This document shows positions 9,946 through 21,330 of a stretch of DNA of 64,000 bases, piece by piece. Below the pieces are notes generated by a model. That model was given only the letters and a program-made list of their open reading frames with translations. It did no database searches and was not told where the DNA came from. The stretch spans positions 11,214,778-11,278,777 of the forward strand of contig OX377206.1 in NCBI GenBank assembly GCA_947396885.1, in the 5' to 3' direction. Every line of letters starts with the position of its first letter. Positions within the stretch are counted from its first letter, which is position 1. Origin of the DNA: Heligmosomoides polygyrus polygyrus (Eukaryota > Nematoda > Chromadorea > Rhabditida > Heligmosomidae). The translations under genes were made by a program, and so were the position numbers.

Positions 9946-10985
9946 CGTCATTGAAGTACACATCAACTAGGAGAAACACTTCAAAGAGCAAAAACCTGAA
10001 TAATCGCGCAACATTGTTTTTATGGAGGCGTAGATACTATTGGGAGGGTAGTATAGTCCATTGTGTTCTACTATGGAGATGTTTGATTCACTCCTTCTCG
10101 TCTGCTTCCTGTTTAACTTCTTCTTAAGGAATTCAAGAGTGCTGCTGTTTATCAGGTTTCTGAAGAGGGATGCTGCAACGATCTTCATTGATTTATGAGG
10201 ATAGGATATTTGAAGTGCTCATCAAGAAAAGCAACTACATGGCAACGATGATTCAAGAGAGAATGGCGGCGAATAGAAAGTGCCTCTCACTACAGAACCA
10301 GAGCAGGATCATTTGGCGTGAGTTCTTCAGATTTCTCAGTAACACAGGGTGGTAAAGACTGATAATGGCTTTGTGTCGAGTGCAAGAATAAAAGCATATG
10401 GCGTGTCTTCAGACAGCCAATTAAGCATCTGTTCTGGAAAATCTTGCCTTTCAGAAGTGCATTGCAGGTACGTACCTGCTCATTAACAGCCTTACTACGA
10501 TAAAGTACTGCTGTAGCAAAATGCAATGCTGAATAGAAATATGGATTGCACTTAACACTAGCTTCGTTAGCTTCATAGAAGCATGAAAAACTCGAAAATC
10601 ATCGTAAAGTTCCATAAATCACACGGTACTGCTTTGTTTTTCAGCGACAACAAAAACGTAAACAGTTACTTCTAGAAGTGGTGCATACCTCAAGACATAT
10701 CAGATTAATCAAGAGTTAGCCAGGCCAGAGATTGATGGTTGTTAGACGTTCTAAACATTTAATTCACATCGTTGTCTTGAATCTGGACTCATGACAAACA
10801 TGGTGCCAGAAAGCTCATACCGTTTGAAGAACGCCTAGAAATGCAAGGAAAAAATCCCACTTCATTCTCTATATTATCCTTTTCTCCTAAAACCTTGGCA
10901 TTCTTTGAATGTTTGATGCTAATCTATGCCGAAGGAGGTTTCAAGGTGAATAGGTATTTATTGAGCGGTATAAGGCTTCGTTGGG
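9946..10985. other. No gene seen
   Basis: Several short frames on both strands without domains. Sequence looks unique. Confidence 0.35.
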
Positions 10986-11232
10986 CGCGCGATAGCGCAC
11001 TCGGAGAAGGCGTCGGTTGTCGCATGCACCCGATTTCGGGCTCTCGGTTCCACCCTTTGAGGGTACCTGACTTATCTGGAAAGAGTGAAACACTGCCTTA
11101 TCCGTCAGTTGATCACCGCATATCGTTGCATAGACAAAATGGTACACATTCAAGGAGCCTCCACCAGATCATGTAGAAGTGGAATGTGTGGCGCATCCGA
11201 AAAGGACAGACTAACGCCATCCTTATCCTTGT
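10986..11232 (+). mobile_element. SINE, strongly diverged
   Basis: The head GATAGCGCACTCGGAGAAGG and tail CATCCTTATCCTTG are recognisable. The middle has deletions. Confidence 0.7.
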
Positions 11233-11613
11233 GTTTCAGAACTTTGCTCCGCTTGTCGACTTTTGAGGCCTAGAAGTGGATGAATGAGATACTGGTACCA
11301 ATCGGAGCAAACACCTCATCGACTTTCGCCTTTCGGGCCAGGGCTGCGCATTTAACGGTCAACGGTTTAACGAATTTGACGAATTAACGACATTTTCCTT
11401 AAAATCTGACTTAACGGCTCGAAGGAATTATTAGAAATTTAACGAATTTTTAACGGACGTTTTTTTTCAGTGAGTTTATCACATTTACTCTTAGTTTTCA
11501 CCAATGTTGTAGGTCTCACCCTCGGCTGTTCCTGAAAAACTATTGAAGTCAGCAAGGTTATTTTAATGTTTTTATGAATTTCTTCTGAATTTTTGGAAAT
11601 AATACATTTTAAC

Positions 11614-11909
11614 AGCGCGTATAGCGTAGTCGGAGGAGGCGTCGACTGTCGCGTGCACCTGATACCAGGTTCCTGGTTCGAATTTCCCGCCCGGGCCAAC
11701 AAAGCCTTCCATCCATTCGAGGTCGGTGAATTGGAACCAAAGTTGTCTGGAAAAGACAAAGCACTGACTTGTTCAGCGACTGGCCACCGCAAGCCATTTT
11801 ATGGCCATTTACGCATACGAACTAGATATTTACACGACATCCCGTACAAGTAGAATGCGTGGCGCATCCCAAAAGGGATTGAGTAAAGTCGTCTTTAATT
11901 CTTATCCTT
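11614..11909 (+). mobile_element. SINE inside the hAT-like element
   Basis: Full-length copy with A box (TATAGCGTAGTCGG) and tail TTATCCTTT. Imperfect flanking repeats TAATACATTTTAAC and TAATGTATTTTGAA probably represent its TSD, so it inserted after the hAT-like element. Confidence 0.85.
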
Positions 11910-12160
11910 TAATGTATTTTGAAGCTAGAAATTTCTTCGCCGAGCACCCAAGCCCGTCAGCGAATTCACAAAGATACTGGTCTACCCTCCTTGTAAGATC
12001 TGCCTATTCCCACTTGGCGCTGCGTATCCCAGAACACTTTCGCTCGCCACCTAAAACAGTTGAGATGTTGATCATGAGAATGTTTTCGGTCGCTGAATAC
12101 ATTTTAAACGATTCTAGAAAGGCGTTAATAGCCAAAATTAGGAAAGTTTCTTTCCCTGAA

Positions 12161-12304
12161 CGTTAGCACGTTGACAACGTGTCACACCCTTTCAGCAGTG
12201 TGGGACCATGTGACAGGATCTCGTGTCACGGTCCCGACGTTGAAAAAAGGATTGGTCCCACGCATCAGGCACGCGAATATCGTGCGTTCGACAACGTGTT
12301 AACA
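12161..12304. repeat. Short inverted-repeat unit
   Basis: GTTAGCACGTTGACAACGTG and the closing CGTTCGACAACGTGTTAAC are reverse complements with a few mismatches. A 144-bp MITE nested in the hAT-like element is likely. Confidence 0.45.
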
Positions 12305-12836
12305 TTCCACTGATAGGCTTTTAATTGTATTTTATTAATTCTTTTCGTACTTAATGGGCTAGCGCCCGCATCGAGATTGTCACAGATTGAGAGATTGATT
12401 GATTTGAGATTTAGAACAGTCACACAAAGCGGTTTCGCAAAGATATAGGAAAGGGGGGAGCTCCGGGTTCTGCCTGATCGCATAGTTTAAGATGTCTGGG
12501 CGGTGATCATCTTCAATGATAATTCCATACCTAATCCTATTCCACATCTTGTATATAACTTGTTGCTGAAGGCTTGTTTATTTTTCTTCGTTTGTTAATA
12601 TTGAACTGTATATTTTACATTGTAGTTTTTCACTCTTCCTTGAACTTAATCTGGACCTCTTGAACTTGAAACGTATAATTTTTTCCTCGATTTTCTCACT
12701 TGAAATAATGGTTTGCAGCTAATGGTACTTTTTAACGAAATTTAAGGATTTACCGGAAATTAAACGAAAATTTTCCGTTAAAAGTTTCGTCAAAAAATTT
12801 GATGCACAGAATTTTGTAGGCACCCCTGTTTCGGAC

Positions 12837-13420
12837 GTCACTTGGGGGATAACAGGACATGCAGAAAATCCTATTTTGCCTTCTAAGCAAAAATCTAAAG
12901 AAACATCGAAGAAAAAATCTTGAGAAAAAAGCCTTCAGACACCGAACTATGAAGGGCTATGGTAGGAACAATGCATTTAATTTGTTAGCAAAAATGACTA
13001 TGCAGAGTAGTACGTACGAGGGGCTAGATTAGCAAAATATCATGAAATCTACAATAAAGCGAAAAACCCGCATGTTCTGTTGCAGAGTTGTAAACCGAGG
13101 TAAACAATAAGCTGTTGCAATAATGTAGTTAGTTTTGCCTCCATTGGTGGTTGCTAAGGTAGCATGCTGTTGCAATACAGCCAACTGAGCCTTAAATAAA
13201 ATGAGTTCAGTGCACAGAGACGTTTCAAAATCTAATTAGAGCGCCTTCCATACGTACTACACGCATGTTAGCGTGTGATCAAAACTCTTGCGTCCAACAG
13301 GCGTTAGAGAACGGAAAGGAATTAAAATTAGATATTGTTTTTCATTGATTTTTTGATTAAAAATTTTTATAAAATTAATTACTGTTTTTCAGTAAACGAA
13401 TACACACCCTTTATGTTCCG
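12837..13420. other. No gene seen
   Basis: AT-rich unique sequence without usable reading frames. Confidence 0.35.
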
Positions 13421-13423
13421 AAC

Positions 13424-13707
13424 TATAGTTGTGCTCTCGCAAAACGTTCGAATATTCGAATGGTTTTGAATGCCCGCAATCTTCGAGCATTCGAATTTCG
13501 AATATATTCGAAAAACGCGACTTTTTGGACCTTCGAATTCGAATTCTATTCCAACACTTAAAAAGCGCGAATTTTTGACACTCAAAATCGATTATATTCG
13601 AAAAACGCGATTATTTGAACGTTCGAATTCGAATACTCAAATTCAAGTGAAAATCATTATTCGAATACCTACTGAATAGATCATTCGAGTACAAATATAG
13701 TCCAGAC
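13424..13707. mobile_element. TIR element made of TTCGAAT motifs, copy 1
   Basis: The ends GAACTATAGTTGTGCTC and GGACTATATTTGTACTC (opposite strand) match at most positions. The interior repeats TTCGAAT/ATTCGAA more than ten times with CGAAAAACGCGA spacers. It is related to 52989-53485. Confidence 0.6.
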
Positions 13708-13849
13708 CGAGCACTCTGCTTCCGCCTTTACAGCGCTGGTGCTGTATTTTGCTCGAGAACATGTCCTGGATGACCGTTTTCAATCAATAACCACAAAACT
13801 GTAATAACGACACGTCACACATTCTTCATTGACGGTATGACACTTGGGG

Positions 13850-14040
13850 AATTTGGCTGTGTCTGGTGGCCAGTCGATAAGCAATTGACGTTTTGTAGTT
13901 AGCAGTCAGAACTGGCACCGGTTTACTGATCCTAGAAGGATGGAAGGCTTGGTTGGCATAGACGAGACTAGAACCAAAGACCTTGATTGGAGTGCACGCG
14001 GTAGTCGGTGTCTCCACCAACTGCGCTACCGCACGCCCAT
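13850..14040 (-). mobile_element. SINE, diverged
   Basis: GGTGGCCAGTCGATAAGCAA, GGAAGGCTTGGTTGGCAT and the head CAACTGCGCTACCGCACGCCC are recognisable. The tail is lost. Confidence 0.65.
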
Positions 14041-14149
14041 TGAACCATATTACCACGATGAAAAAAGAATCGTGTCTGAAAGTGTTTTTTAAATATAACT
14101 CTCTGGTCACATCCCCAGAAAACTATTTTCACTAATTAGACACTGAAAT

Positions 14150-14190
14150 AATAAATAAATAAATAAATAGATAGATAAATAAATAAATAT
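14150..14190. repeat. (AAAT)n microsatellite
   Basis: Runs of AAAT with two AGAT units. Confidence 0.8.
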
Positions 14191-14825
14191 TGAGGTTTGG
14201 TCAAGGGCGGCTATCAATAGGATCCCCAAAGTATTCGAACTTAGACAATGTAGTGTTATCGCGTGAAAACCAAGCCAGACGTAATGTGAAGCGTCGTTGG
14301 AGAGGCGTTAGCTGCGATCCAGGAAATAGCGCTATTTGAAGAATTTTAGGATGAGTCATTCGGGCATGGTTTCCGGGAAACGCGTTATCTGCGGTTCCGT
14401 TAGTAGTGAACCTCAGATAACATGAATCGGTGTCTACTCCAATGTTTTTATTATTCTAAGCGCTATATTCAGCTTTAGAGAAATTTTGTATGAGCTCGGA
14501 ATGCATTTGTGAAGATGAAGAAGTTACGATTGGCACAACTATAAAATTTAGGCCATAATTCGGGCCTATTTTTGAAATCAGGCCTATCAGACTTTTACGT
14601 TTTCGGTAACCGTAAAGCAACGGCAAACTGTTTTCGTTATATTCTTTGGCTTGCATTTTCCTTTTCCTTCTCTTAATTTTTTCTCCTTTTTTTCTTTTCA
14701 AAGCATTGATCTGTTTGAAGTACATGCATAAGATGTCTTCTATAAGGATGCTCAATGTTTACTATAAATAGGGATCGGCTGGATCATCCACACTATACTT
14801 TACTACTAGCCCAATCACACGAAAA
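14191..14825. other. No gene seen
   Basis: Unique sequence with a pyrimidine-rich stretch near 14650-14700. Confidence 0.35.
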
Positions 14826-15004
14826 GGAGAGTAAAATTAGGCGTTGGTCGACCCTTTTGTGGAATACGCCACGCATTCCACTTCAACGTGATATCGTCAC
14901 AGAGATTTACTACGCATCCGACCACTACCTATGTTCTCCTGGCGGTACTCCACCCGATGGGCAAGCCACCATCTTTTCCTTTCCAGACTGGACCCTAGTT
15001 AACA
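14826..15004 (-). mobile_element. SINE fragment, diverged
   Basis: AGGCGTTGGTCGACCCTTTTGT and CGCCACGCATTCCACTTC correspond to the SINE tail and body in reverse. Similarity ends before the head. Confidence 0.5.
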
Positions 15005-15356
15005 TGAGCTGAGAAGGATATAATGTCTAGAAGGTCCGGACGGGAGCTGAACAAAAAATCGATTCGGCGTGCAGCTGAGAGCAGTCGCGTTCTTCGACTG
15101 ACCTACACAAGTCATCATCAAACCACGTGCAGTCAACAAAAACGCAGCCTGGCACCGAAAAGTACTATAGCAGAGTCTGCGTAGAGTTGTCAAGCTTATC
15201 CATTATCCAGAAAACCGATGTGTCATTTATTTGTGAGGTACGGCAGCTTTCTGACGCGTAAATTTCAATGACCCATAAGCTTCAATTTCCACCCGATCTA
15301 AAAGTGCCTAAGAAATTACAAGCTGATCAAAAAGCCTGGATTCTAATAGGAACGTA

Positions 15357-15650
15357 TAAGGATAAAGGATAAAGGACGGCGTTATTCAATTCCCTTTGGG
15401 ATGCGCCGCGAACTCTTCTTCTACATGATGTCGCGGAGGCGAATTGAATGCGCATTTGGCCATACTATTATATGACTTGCGGTGGCCAGCCGATGAACAA
15501 GTCAGTGCTTTATCCTACCCAGACAAGTCTGGTACCAATCACCGACCCCGGAGGGATGAAAAGCTTGGTTGGCCTGGGCGGGAAATCCGAACCAGGAACC
15601 TGATATTGGGTGCCGGCGCCTCCTCCGACTGCGCTCCACGCGCCATTCTT
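15357..15650 (-). mobile_element. SINE, full length, 11-bp TSD
   Basis: ATAGGAACGTA is duplicated at 15346-15356 and 15651-15661. Tail AAGGATAAAGGATAAAGG and head GACTGCGCTCCACGCGCC are present. Confidence 0.92.
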
Positions 15651-15661
15651 ATAGGAACGTA

Positions 15662-16540
15662 ATCGTAATTAATAAAATTAAAAAAAGCTACGTAGTACCG
15701 ACCCGCGAAGTATGCAAGTAGTAGGCATAACACTCTTTAAGCTCTAGCTTTTGAGCTAATTTGCTTACTGTAAATGCATATCATCAATAGTGCAAAAAAT
15801 GCAAGTTTTCAATCTGTTAGGAAAATTTTGAAAGCGATTTAAAAACTTAATAAAAAATATAATTGATTAATGTTTGATGATAATATAAATAAATTCACTT
15901 TACTTTGAGAGATTAACGAACCTCAGTTAACGAACAACCCAATAAATAAGTTAAGTAAGAAATTTTAAAATTTTGAAATTTTATTGAAAAGGAGAACAGA
16001 CTAAAGAAAAGAATGTAAGGAATCTGTAAGAGACACCAAAAACAGACCACATCTACACGTCTTTAATAGTCTGGAACAGTTGAGTACTAATATCAGCTGC
16101 AGTTCCTATTTTTAGGCGCATAATTTCAAGGTGTTTCAATCTCGACGCAATCACCTGTCACATTATCGCGTCATTTTTCGTTCGCTCCTCGTCCGTTTTA
16201 CGAACGAATGAAGCGAATGAGATACCTTTTTTAAGGACTAATACATGTTGGTAGATATTTCCCTTCTTCGTTGCCTTGTTGAAAAAATTGCATATTCTTT
16301 CTGAGGTGGCGTTCATGTACCCATCCAGAAAATCCTCTAACCCTTATGTTTTGATAGAGAGATGAATGAAGTAAATAAATCGTAATTGTTACCCCTTTTC
16401 ATCTAAAAATTGCACAAAAATAAGAAGGAAGGTAGGGTAGAGATTGTTTATGATTGATGCACGTCAGACGAACCCAGTGAAAATTTCACAAAGTTCACAT
16501 TTTTTAAAATATTAAGTACGCAATGAACGACAAAAGAATA
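15662..16540. other. No gene seen
   Basis: AT-rich unique DNA without coding signal. Confidence 0.35.
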
Positions 16541-16542
16541 AT

Positions 16543-16815
16543 ACGACGTTAATAAATTTCTTTTGGGATGCGCCGCGCATTCTGTTTCTATAGGATGTCA
16601 CGAAGGCAGCTCGAGTGCGATACGGTGGCTAGCCGATGAGCGAAGCACTGCTTTATTCCTCCCGTACGATTCTGGTCCCAATTCGCTGATCCCACTGGGA
16701 TGGTCGGCATGGTTGGCCTGGGCGGGTAATCCAATCGAAGAACCGGGTGCACGTATCATATTGGTATCGGGTGCACGCGACATCCAGCGGCTCCTCCGAC
16801 TGCGCTACTACTTGC
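16543..16815 (-). mobile_element. SINE with internal duplication
   Basis: Body and head are present. The segment CGGGTGCACG occurs twice (about 16745 and 16769), a small duplication between the B-box region and the head. Confidence 0.75.
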
Positions 16816-16854
16816 CGCAACACGTATATTAAAGTTAGCTATAAGGCCTTTGTC

Positions 16855-16980
16855 ATGCCATCGCTCACCCCGAGCGACGCCTAGTGATATGCTCCCATAT
16901 CGATCGCGCGGCGCGATGGAATCGATACGGGTGCATATCATTAGGCGTCGCTCGGGGTGAGCGATGGTATGACAAAGGCC
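16855..16980. mobile_element. 126-bp palindromic MITE, type C
   Basis: Near-perfect inverted repeats run GGCCTTTGTCATGCCATCGC through GAGCGACGCCTA and back, around an ATATCGATCGCGCGGCGCGA centre. TAA flanks both sides (16852-16854 and 16981-16983). Its TSD and core match types A and B, but its arms differ. Confidence 0.88.
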
Positions 16981-16983
16981 TAA

Positions 16984-17252
16984 AGGACGGCGTAATCAAT
17001 CCTTCTTCCGGATGCGCCATGCACTCTGCTGCAGAGTAGTATCTTGAAGCTAATATAAAGATATCATTGCTATACACAATAACATGTGGTTGCTAGTCAA
17101 TAGGCAGGGCAGCGGTTCATTCATGCGGAGAAAATCAAATCACCGACTTCGGAAGGGCGGGAGCTCTGAGCCCTACCCAAGCCTAATACCTCACCTCGGC
17201 GATAACGTGAGAGCCACAGGCTCGTCCGACTGAGCCCCAGCACGTGCCCGAC
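16984..17252 (-). mobile_element. SINE, very diverged
   Basis: AGGACGGCGTAATCAATCC and GGATGCGCCATGCACTCTGC match the SINE tail and body. The rest is only weakly similar, ending in CGTCCGACTGAGCCCCAGCACG. Confidence 0.5.
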
Positions 17253-17650
17253 GCTAATATTAATATATGTGAAAAATCCCCGTTTTAAGCGGCTCGGAAA
17301 ACAAGTTCCCATAGGAATTCTGAAGGCCCATCGATGAAAACCTTTCCTTTCCCTCTCCATATCAATCACAGAACATGTGAAAAAAACGAAGCATAAAAAT
17401 TTGCTCCAGTGCCGGATTTTCATCTAGTGTCTACCGCGATTTTCTCAAAATTGAATACCAAAAAGTGTAAAGGGCAAATTTGTCGAATTTGCTGTCAAAA
17501 TACTTCCATGGTGTTCCATGCAGTGTTCAGTTCCGGTCATAAAATGTGTGACTTTGAGACTAATAAGAAGCTTGTGAGAGCTACCTGTAGTAAAGGAAAC
17601 TTCGGAAGTGCAGAATTGACTGATACCGTAAATTCCCGAAGTTTAGAACC
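17253..17650. other. No confident gene
   Basis: A plus frame (17409-17696) has several Cys residues but no recognised domain and runs into the MITE at 17656. Confidence 0.3.
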
Positions 17651-17655
17651 TAAAA

Positions 17656-17869
17656 CGGTACATGTCGCGAAGGTGAGCAGCAGTGAGAAGCACTAGGAGC
17701 TGGGAGCGCGTCAGCTAACCATAACCAATCAGAGCAGCTACCAAACGCATGCCAGCCAATAAGGTTACCGACCGTACACACCCGCTTTAAATCACATACC
17801 CATTCGATGTAGACTGATTGGCTGGCGCATTGCCACCTCCTAATGCTGCCTACCTTCGCGACATGCACC
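17656..17869. mobile_element. MITE, about 214 bp
   Basis: GGTACATGTCGCGAAGGTGA and the closing TACCTTCGCGACATGCACC are inverted repeats of about 25 bp. No reading frame or clear TSD is visible. Confidence 0.6.
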
Positions 17870-18985
17870 CAAATTTTTTGTGCACATGAGGTAACTTCGA
17901 GAAAGGTTGTTCAAAGGAAAACATGAAGAAGCGGATCTTCAAAAGAAAATATGTAAAAGCGATCTTTCAAATGACAACGTCAGGGGCTCATTCTTCATCA
18001 ATCTTTCTTACACGGACTTGGTGAGAGTGCCGGTCAACAAATCGGGAAAGCTGGATTAAAAGGTTTGGAGGGAGCTCAGGCAAATAGAAAGAGATGATGA
18101 TCTACCTATAGAAGTGAGAAGCGCTTTCGTGTGTGTACAACAGCACTGAATAGAGTTGATCAACGACTCCTTGCGGAGATATCACGAACACAACCAGCGA
18201 TTTTATCAAAAGAGCAGCAAATGTTTGCTGATTTCTCTTCAAAAGAGTGATAAGACTTGCAGTGGTTTCTGGAGGCGGCAAACCAGCAGGCGGATTCAAA
18301 CACGGCGGAGATACCTTCAACGGCCAGTTACTATTTCATCATGGCAACGCCGACAACACTGAGGTCGCGATGTGGCTACCCGGAGCCGAGAAGTGATCGC
18401 CAAATGGCGCCTGGGCGCCGCGCCACGATCATATCGCCGTCGAGTGAAGCGGTGATTATTTTTCAAGTCAAATATGGGTGGGTGGGAGGTGGAGGGCGTC
18501 TCTCTTCGCTGTCTCGCTGTCACAGAACAAACTCCCCCCGTTTCATTCGTCATCCAATGCAAATATCTCAATGATGCGTACGACGTACGTCGTCGTCACC
18601 GTCGTTTATTGAAATCCCTCATCGCGCGCGTTGAATGGTTGGAGGTCGAGCCTCGACCTCTGCAAAGAAAAAGCCACAGTACCACAGTCAACGCGGTGAA
18701 GTTTGGCGAACAGTGACGGGGCTGAGCAACTTTTATGGTATGGTAAACGCCTTCTGGAAACCTTGAAAATGTGCGTATAGTTTATGTGAAAGAACGGGAA
18801 GCTGTCATTTATTTATTTTATAACTGCACCATGAGTGCGCTCATAAAACAAGAACAAAAAACAAAGCTAATTTCGCACAATTTCAACAAATGCTCACCAT
18901 TGAAACAAAATAAGGCATGAGTTCAGTATGTACTGCAATTCGGTATGGTCTAGTGTTTTGCAGCGATTCAAAAGCTAAATACAAG
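17870..18985. other. No confident gene; CpG-rich patch at 18300-18700
   Basis: Moderately GC- and CpG-rich sequence with overlapping short frames on both strands. It could be a promoter or decayed exons, but nothing is diagnostic. Confidence 0.3.
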
Positions 18986-18988
18986 CAG

Positions 18989-19273
18989 GGGCGCGCATAG
19001 CGCAGTCGGAAGAGGTGCAGGCTGTCGCGTGCACCCGATACCAGGTTCCTGGTTCGGATCTCCCGCCTAGGCCAACCAGGCCTTTCACCCCTCTGGGATC
19101 GGTGACTTGGTACCAGACTTGTCTGGGAAGGAGAAAGCGCTGTCCGGCTACCGTAAGTCATTGTATGGCCGCATACGCATTGAAACCACCTGTACGACAT
19201 TCCGTAGAAGTAGAAGGCGGGGCACATCCCAAGAGGGATTGAGTAACGCCGTCCTTTATCTTTTTGTCCTTTG
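18989..19273 (+). mobile_element. SINE (tRNA-derived), full length
   Basis: The A box CATAGCGCAGTCGG and B-box-like GGTTCGGATCTCCC are intact. The tail is CCTTTATCTTTTTGTCCTTT. Confidence 0.88.
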
Positions 19274-19649
19274 AATACATAGGAGTAACAAACGTATAAT
19301 GAGCACAAAAGCTAAGTAAAGTCAAATGAACTGAATCGAAAGTTAAGCCGATAATTTCATTGTGATATCGTTGCATGCGTCGGTTTGGCAATCAGTATAG
19401 CAATGGCGTGATTCCGTGAGGAGTGAAGGAGTCGCTTTCGAGCTGCTTTGACAGAAGACCCCTCCCCCCCCCCCTGATTCCAGTCTTAATTCCAGCCATA
19501 CCCAGCCGAAGTACGCTTCTTTTTGATGTCGTGTTAAGTGGAGCTGATATATTCATACCGATCTTGCCGTAGTAATTCTTTTCAGTGCAAGGAATAAAGC
19601 TATATATGCTCCCACCGAGGTAGAAAAAAGGAAGTGAAAACGGTCAATT

Positions 19650-19790
19650 GGCGATCATTAGTCGTTCTTGGAATGCACTACGTATCTTACTTCTATGGGA
19701 TACTGTAAGTGTAAGTGCGCATTGAATGCGAATGTGCAGTGCAACTGACTGACTGCGCATTGTCATGCCACTTTCCTCAAATAGTTGGCT
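19650..19790 (-). mobile_element. SINE fragment, diverged
   Basis: The reverse body (GGAATGCACTACGTATCTTACTTCTATGGGATAC) is recognisable up to about 19760. Confidence 0.45.
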
Positions 19791-19795
19791 TTTAT

Positions 19796-20360
19796 TTAAT
19801 GTAGTGGCGCAGTCGGGTAGACGCCGGTTTCTGCGTAAACCTCCCATCGATTGATGGCTCGGCGGTTTCCGCTCAGACCAGCCATGCCCTCGTTCTCTTC
19901 GGGATCTATGATTAGGTTATAGACCCATCTGGAAAGAGGGATATGCTGACACGTTGATCTGCTGGCTACCACAACTCATTGTGTACTCCAAATATAAGAA
20001 TAAAGAATAAAGGATGGCGTTACTCAATCCCTTTTAGGATGCGCCACGCATTCTACTTCTACGGGATGTCGTGGAGGCGAGTTGAATGCGTATTTGGCCA
20101 TACAATGAGTTGCGGTGGCCAGTCGATGAACATGTCAGCGCTTTATCCTTTCCAGACAAGTCTGGTACTAATTCACCGACCCCAGAAGGATGGAAGGCTT
20201 GGTTGGCCTGGCGGGAAATCCGAACCAGAAACCTGGTATCGGGTGCAGGCGACAGCCGGCGCCTCCTCCGACTGCGCTCCACGCGCCACAAGGCCAAATA
20301 ACCATTTAAATATCGTCCACGACGCCTCGTAAAAGTAGAATACGTGGCGCGACGAGGTCA
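19796..20360 (+). mobile_element. SINE (old) hosting a younger SINE
   Basis: The head TAGTGGCGCAGTCGGGTAG and body run to 19994. They resume at 20294 as CCAAATAACCATTTAAAT and continue to TAGAATACGTGGCGC. The interruption is a reverse-strand SINE. Confidence 0.75.
19995..20293 (-). mobile_element. SINE nested in a SINE, 7-bp TSD
   Basis: CCAAATA, a motif of the host SINE body, is duplicated at 19988-19994 and 20294-20300. The nested copy is intact from tail to head. Confidence 0.9.
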
Positions 20361-20945
20361 ACATTTATAGCATTCTACAAATCAGCACATTTATGCATGA
20401 TTGAGGCTAGAAGCATTCAAATCGAGCCATGAGAATCGAGCTAATACGCATGCACTCTACCACCAGGATATTCCATAGAAATCGGAATTGATCAACGTTG
20501 TCCCTCCTTTTTCATTGTACTTATTTGTTTAAGACATTGATAACTCTTTACGGTGTAACTCTTTTAAAAAGCAACTTCAAAAATCGCCAATTCAGCCTAT
20601 CCCTGGAAACCACACAATCTGAAAAAAGAGATTAATTAAAGCGCACCATTATTTTTTTATTAAAGGTTACGTAGTTGGGGTGCTAGGTTTAAATGCACAT
20701 CTGATGGGTTGGTTTAACAGGCTAAAGGAAAGAATGCATGGCACATTTCGTTGAACAACACTGAATCGTCTTTTACTATTCTCTACTTTGAAGATCGCTG
20801 CTTTCCACGTTGAAGATGAGATAGATCTGGATAGGTGTGCAAAGTTGGAGGTGCCACTCCTAAAAATTAAACTACATGGAGACCTTTCAAATATCAACAT
20901 TAGCTAACGAAGCATTATTCGATTGTCGGCAGGGTAATGAATCCA
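20361..20945. other. No gene seen
   Basis: AT-rich unique sequence. Confidence 0.35.
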
Positions 20946-20948
20946 TAA

Positions 20949-21082
20949 GGCCTTGTTTAGTGTGCGCGCGACGCGCGACGCGATGCCATGTGTAGCGGCC
21001 GAATCGATCAATTGCGCCGCTCGATCAATTTGGCCACTACGCATGCATCGCGTCGCGCGTCGCGTGCACACTAAACAAGGCC
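20949..21082. mobile_element. 134-bp palindromic MITE, GGCCTTG type (B), copy 1
   Basis: Nearly perfect palindrome with ends GGCCTTGTTTAGTGTGCGCG and CAAGGCC, stems of GCGACGCGCGACGCGATG, and TAA on both sides (20946-20948 and 21083-21085). Confidence 0.9.
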
Positions 21083-21084
21083 TA

Positions 21085-21330
21085 AAGGATAAAAATCTTA
21101 TCGAGGGCATCTATGGCAACTTATGCTGTTGTGAACCATTAGAGAGTGATACAACTTTATGTAAGCGTGTTTCTTATAGATCTCTGGATAGAAATTCCGT
21201 ATCAGATGTGAGTGGTCGTATAGTAAATTTCATAGAAAAGAAAATGAACATCGTTTCGAAGGAATATGGTCAAAGACTGGATGAAGACGATACAAACCGC
21301 CATCAAAAATATAATTCAAGTCATGATTAG
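21085..21330 (+). CDS. Unrecognised open frame, possible terminal exon
   Basis: The plus frame encodes about 75 residues outside the preceding MITE. They include NLCCCEPLESD, a mixed charged stretch (GRIVNFIEKKMNIVSKEYG) and a stop at 21328. The composition is more protein-like than neighbouring frames, but no splice acceptor or domain is evident. The opposite strand is also open for 96 codons. I do not recognise it. Confidence 0.25.
   Translation, partial: KDKNLIEGIYGNLCCCEPLESDTTLCKRVSYRSLDRNSVSDVSGRIVNFIEKKMNIVSKEYGQRLDEDDTNRHQKYNSSHD

Larger units (their letters stand above)
11339..12828. mobile_element. hAT-like non-autonomous element with TTAACG subterminal repeats
   Basis: The ends CAGGGCTGCG and CAGGGGTGCC (opposite strand) are flanked by the 8-bp repeats TTTCGGGC (11331-11338) and TTTCGGAC (12829-12836). 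An 8-bp TSD and CAGGG termini are hallmarks of hAT elements. The left 120 bp and right 90 bp are dense in TTAACG/CGTTAA-like motifs, probable transposase-binding repeats. A SINE at 11614 and a small inverted-repeat unit at 12161-12304 sit inside. No transposase frame is present. Confidence 0.75.

Noticed and set aside
17409..17696. Cys-containing 95-codon plus frame
   Set aside because: No consistent cysteine spacing or splice sites, and the end lies in a MITE terminal repeat.
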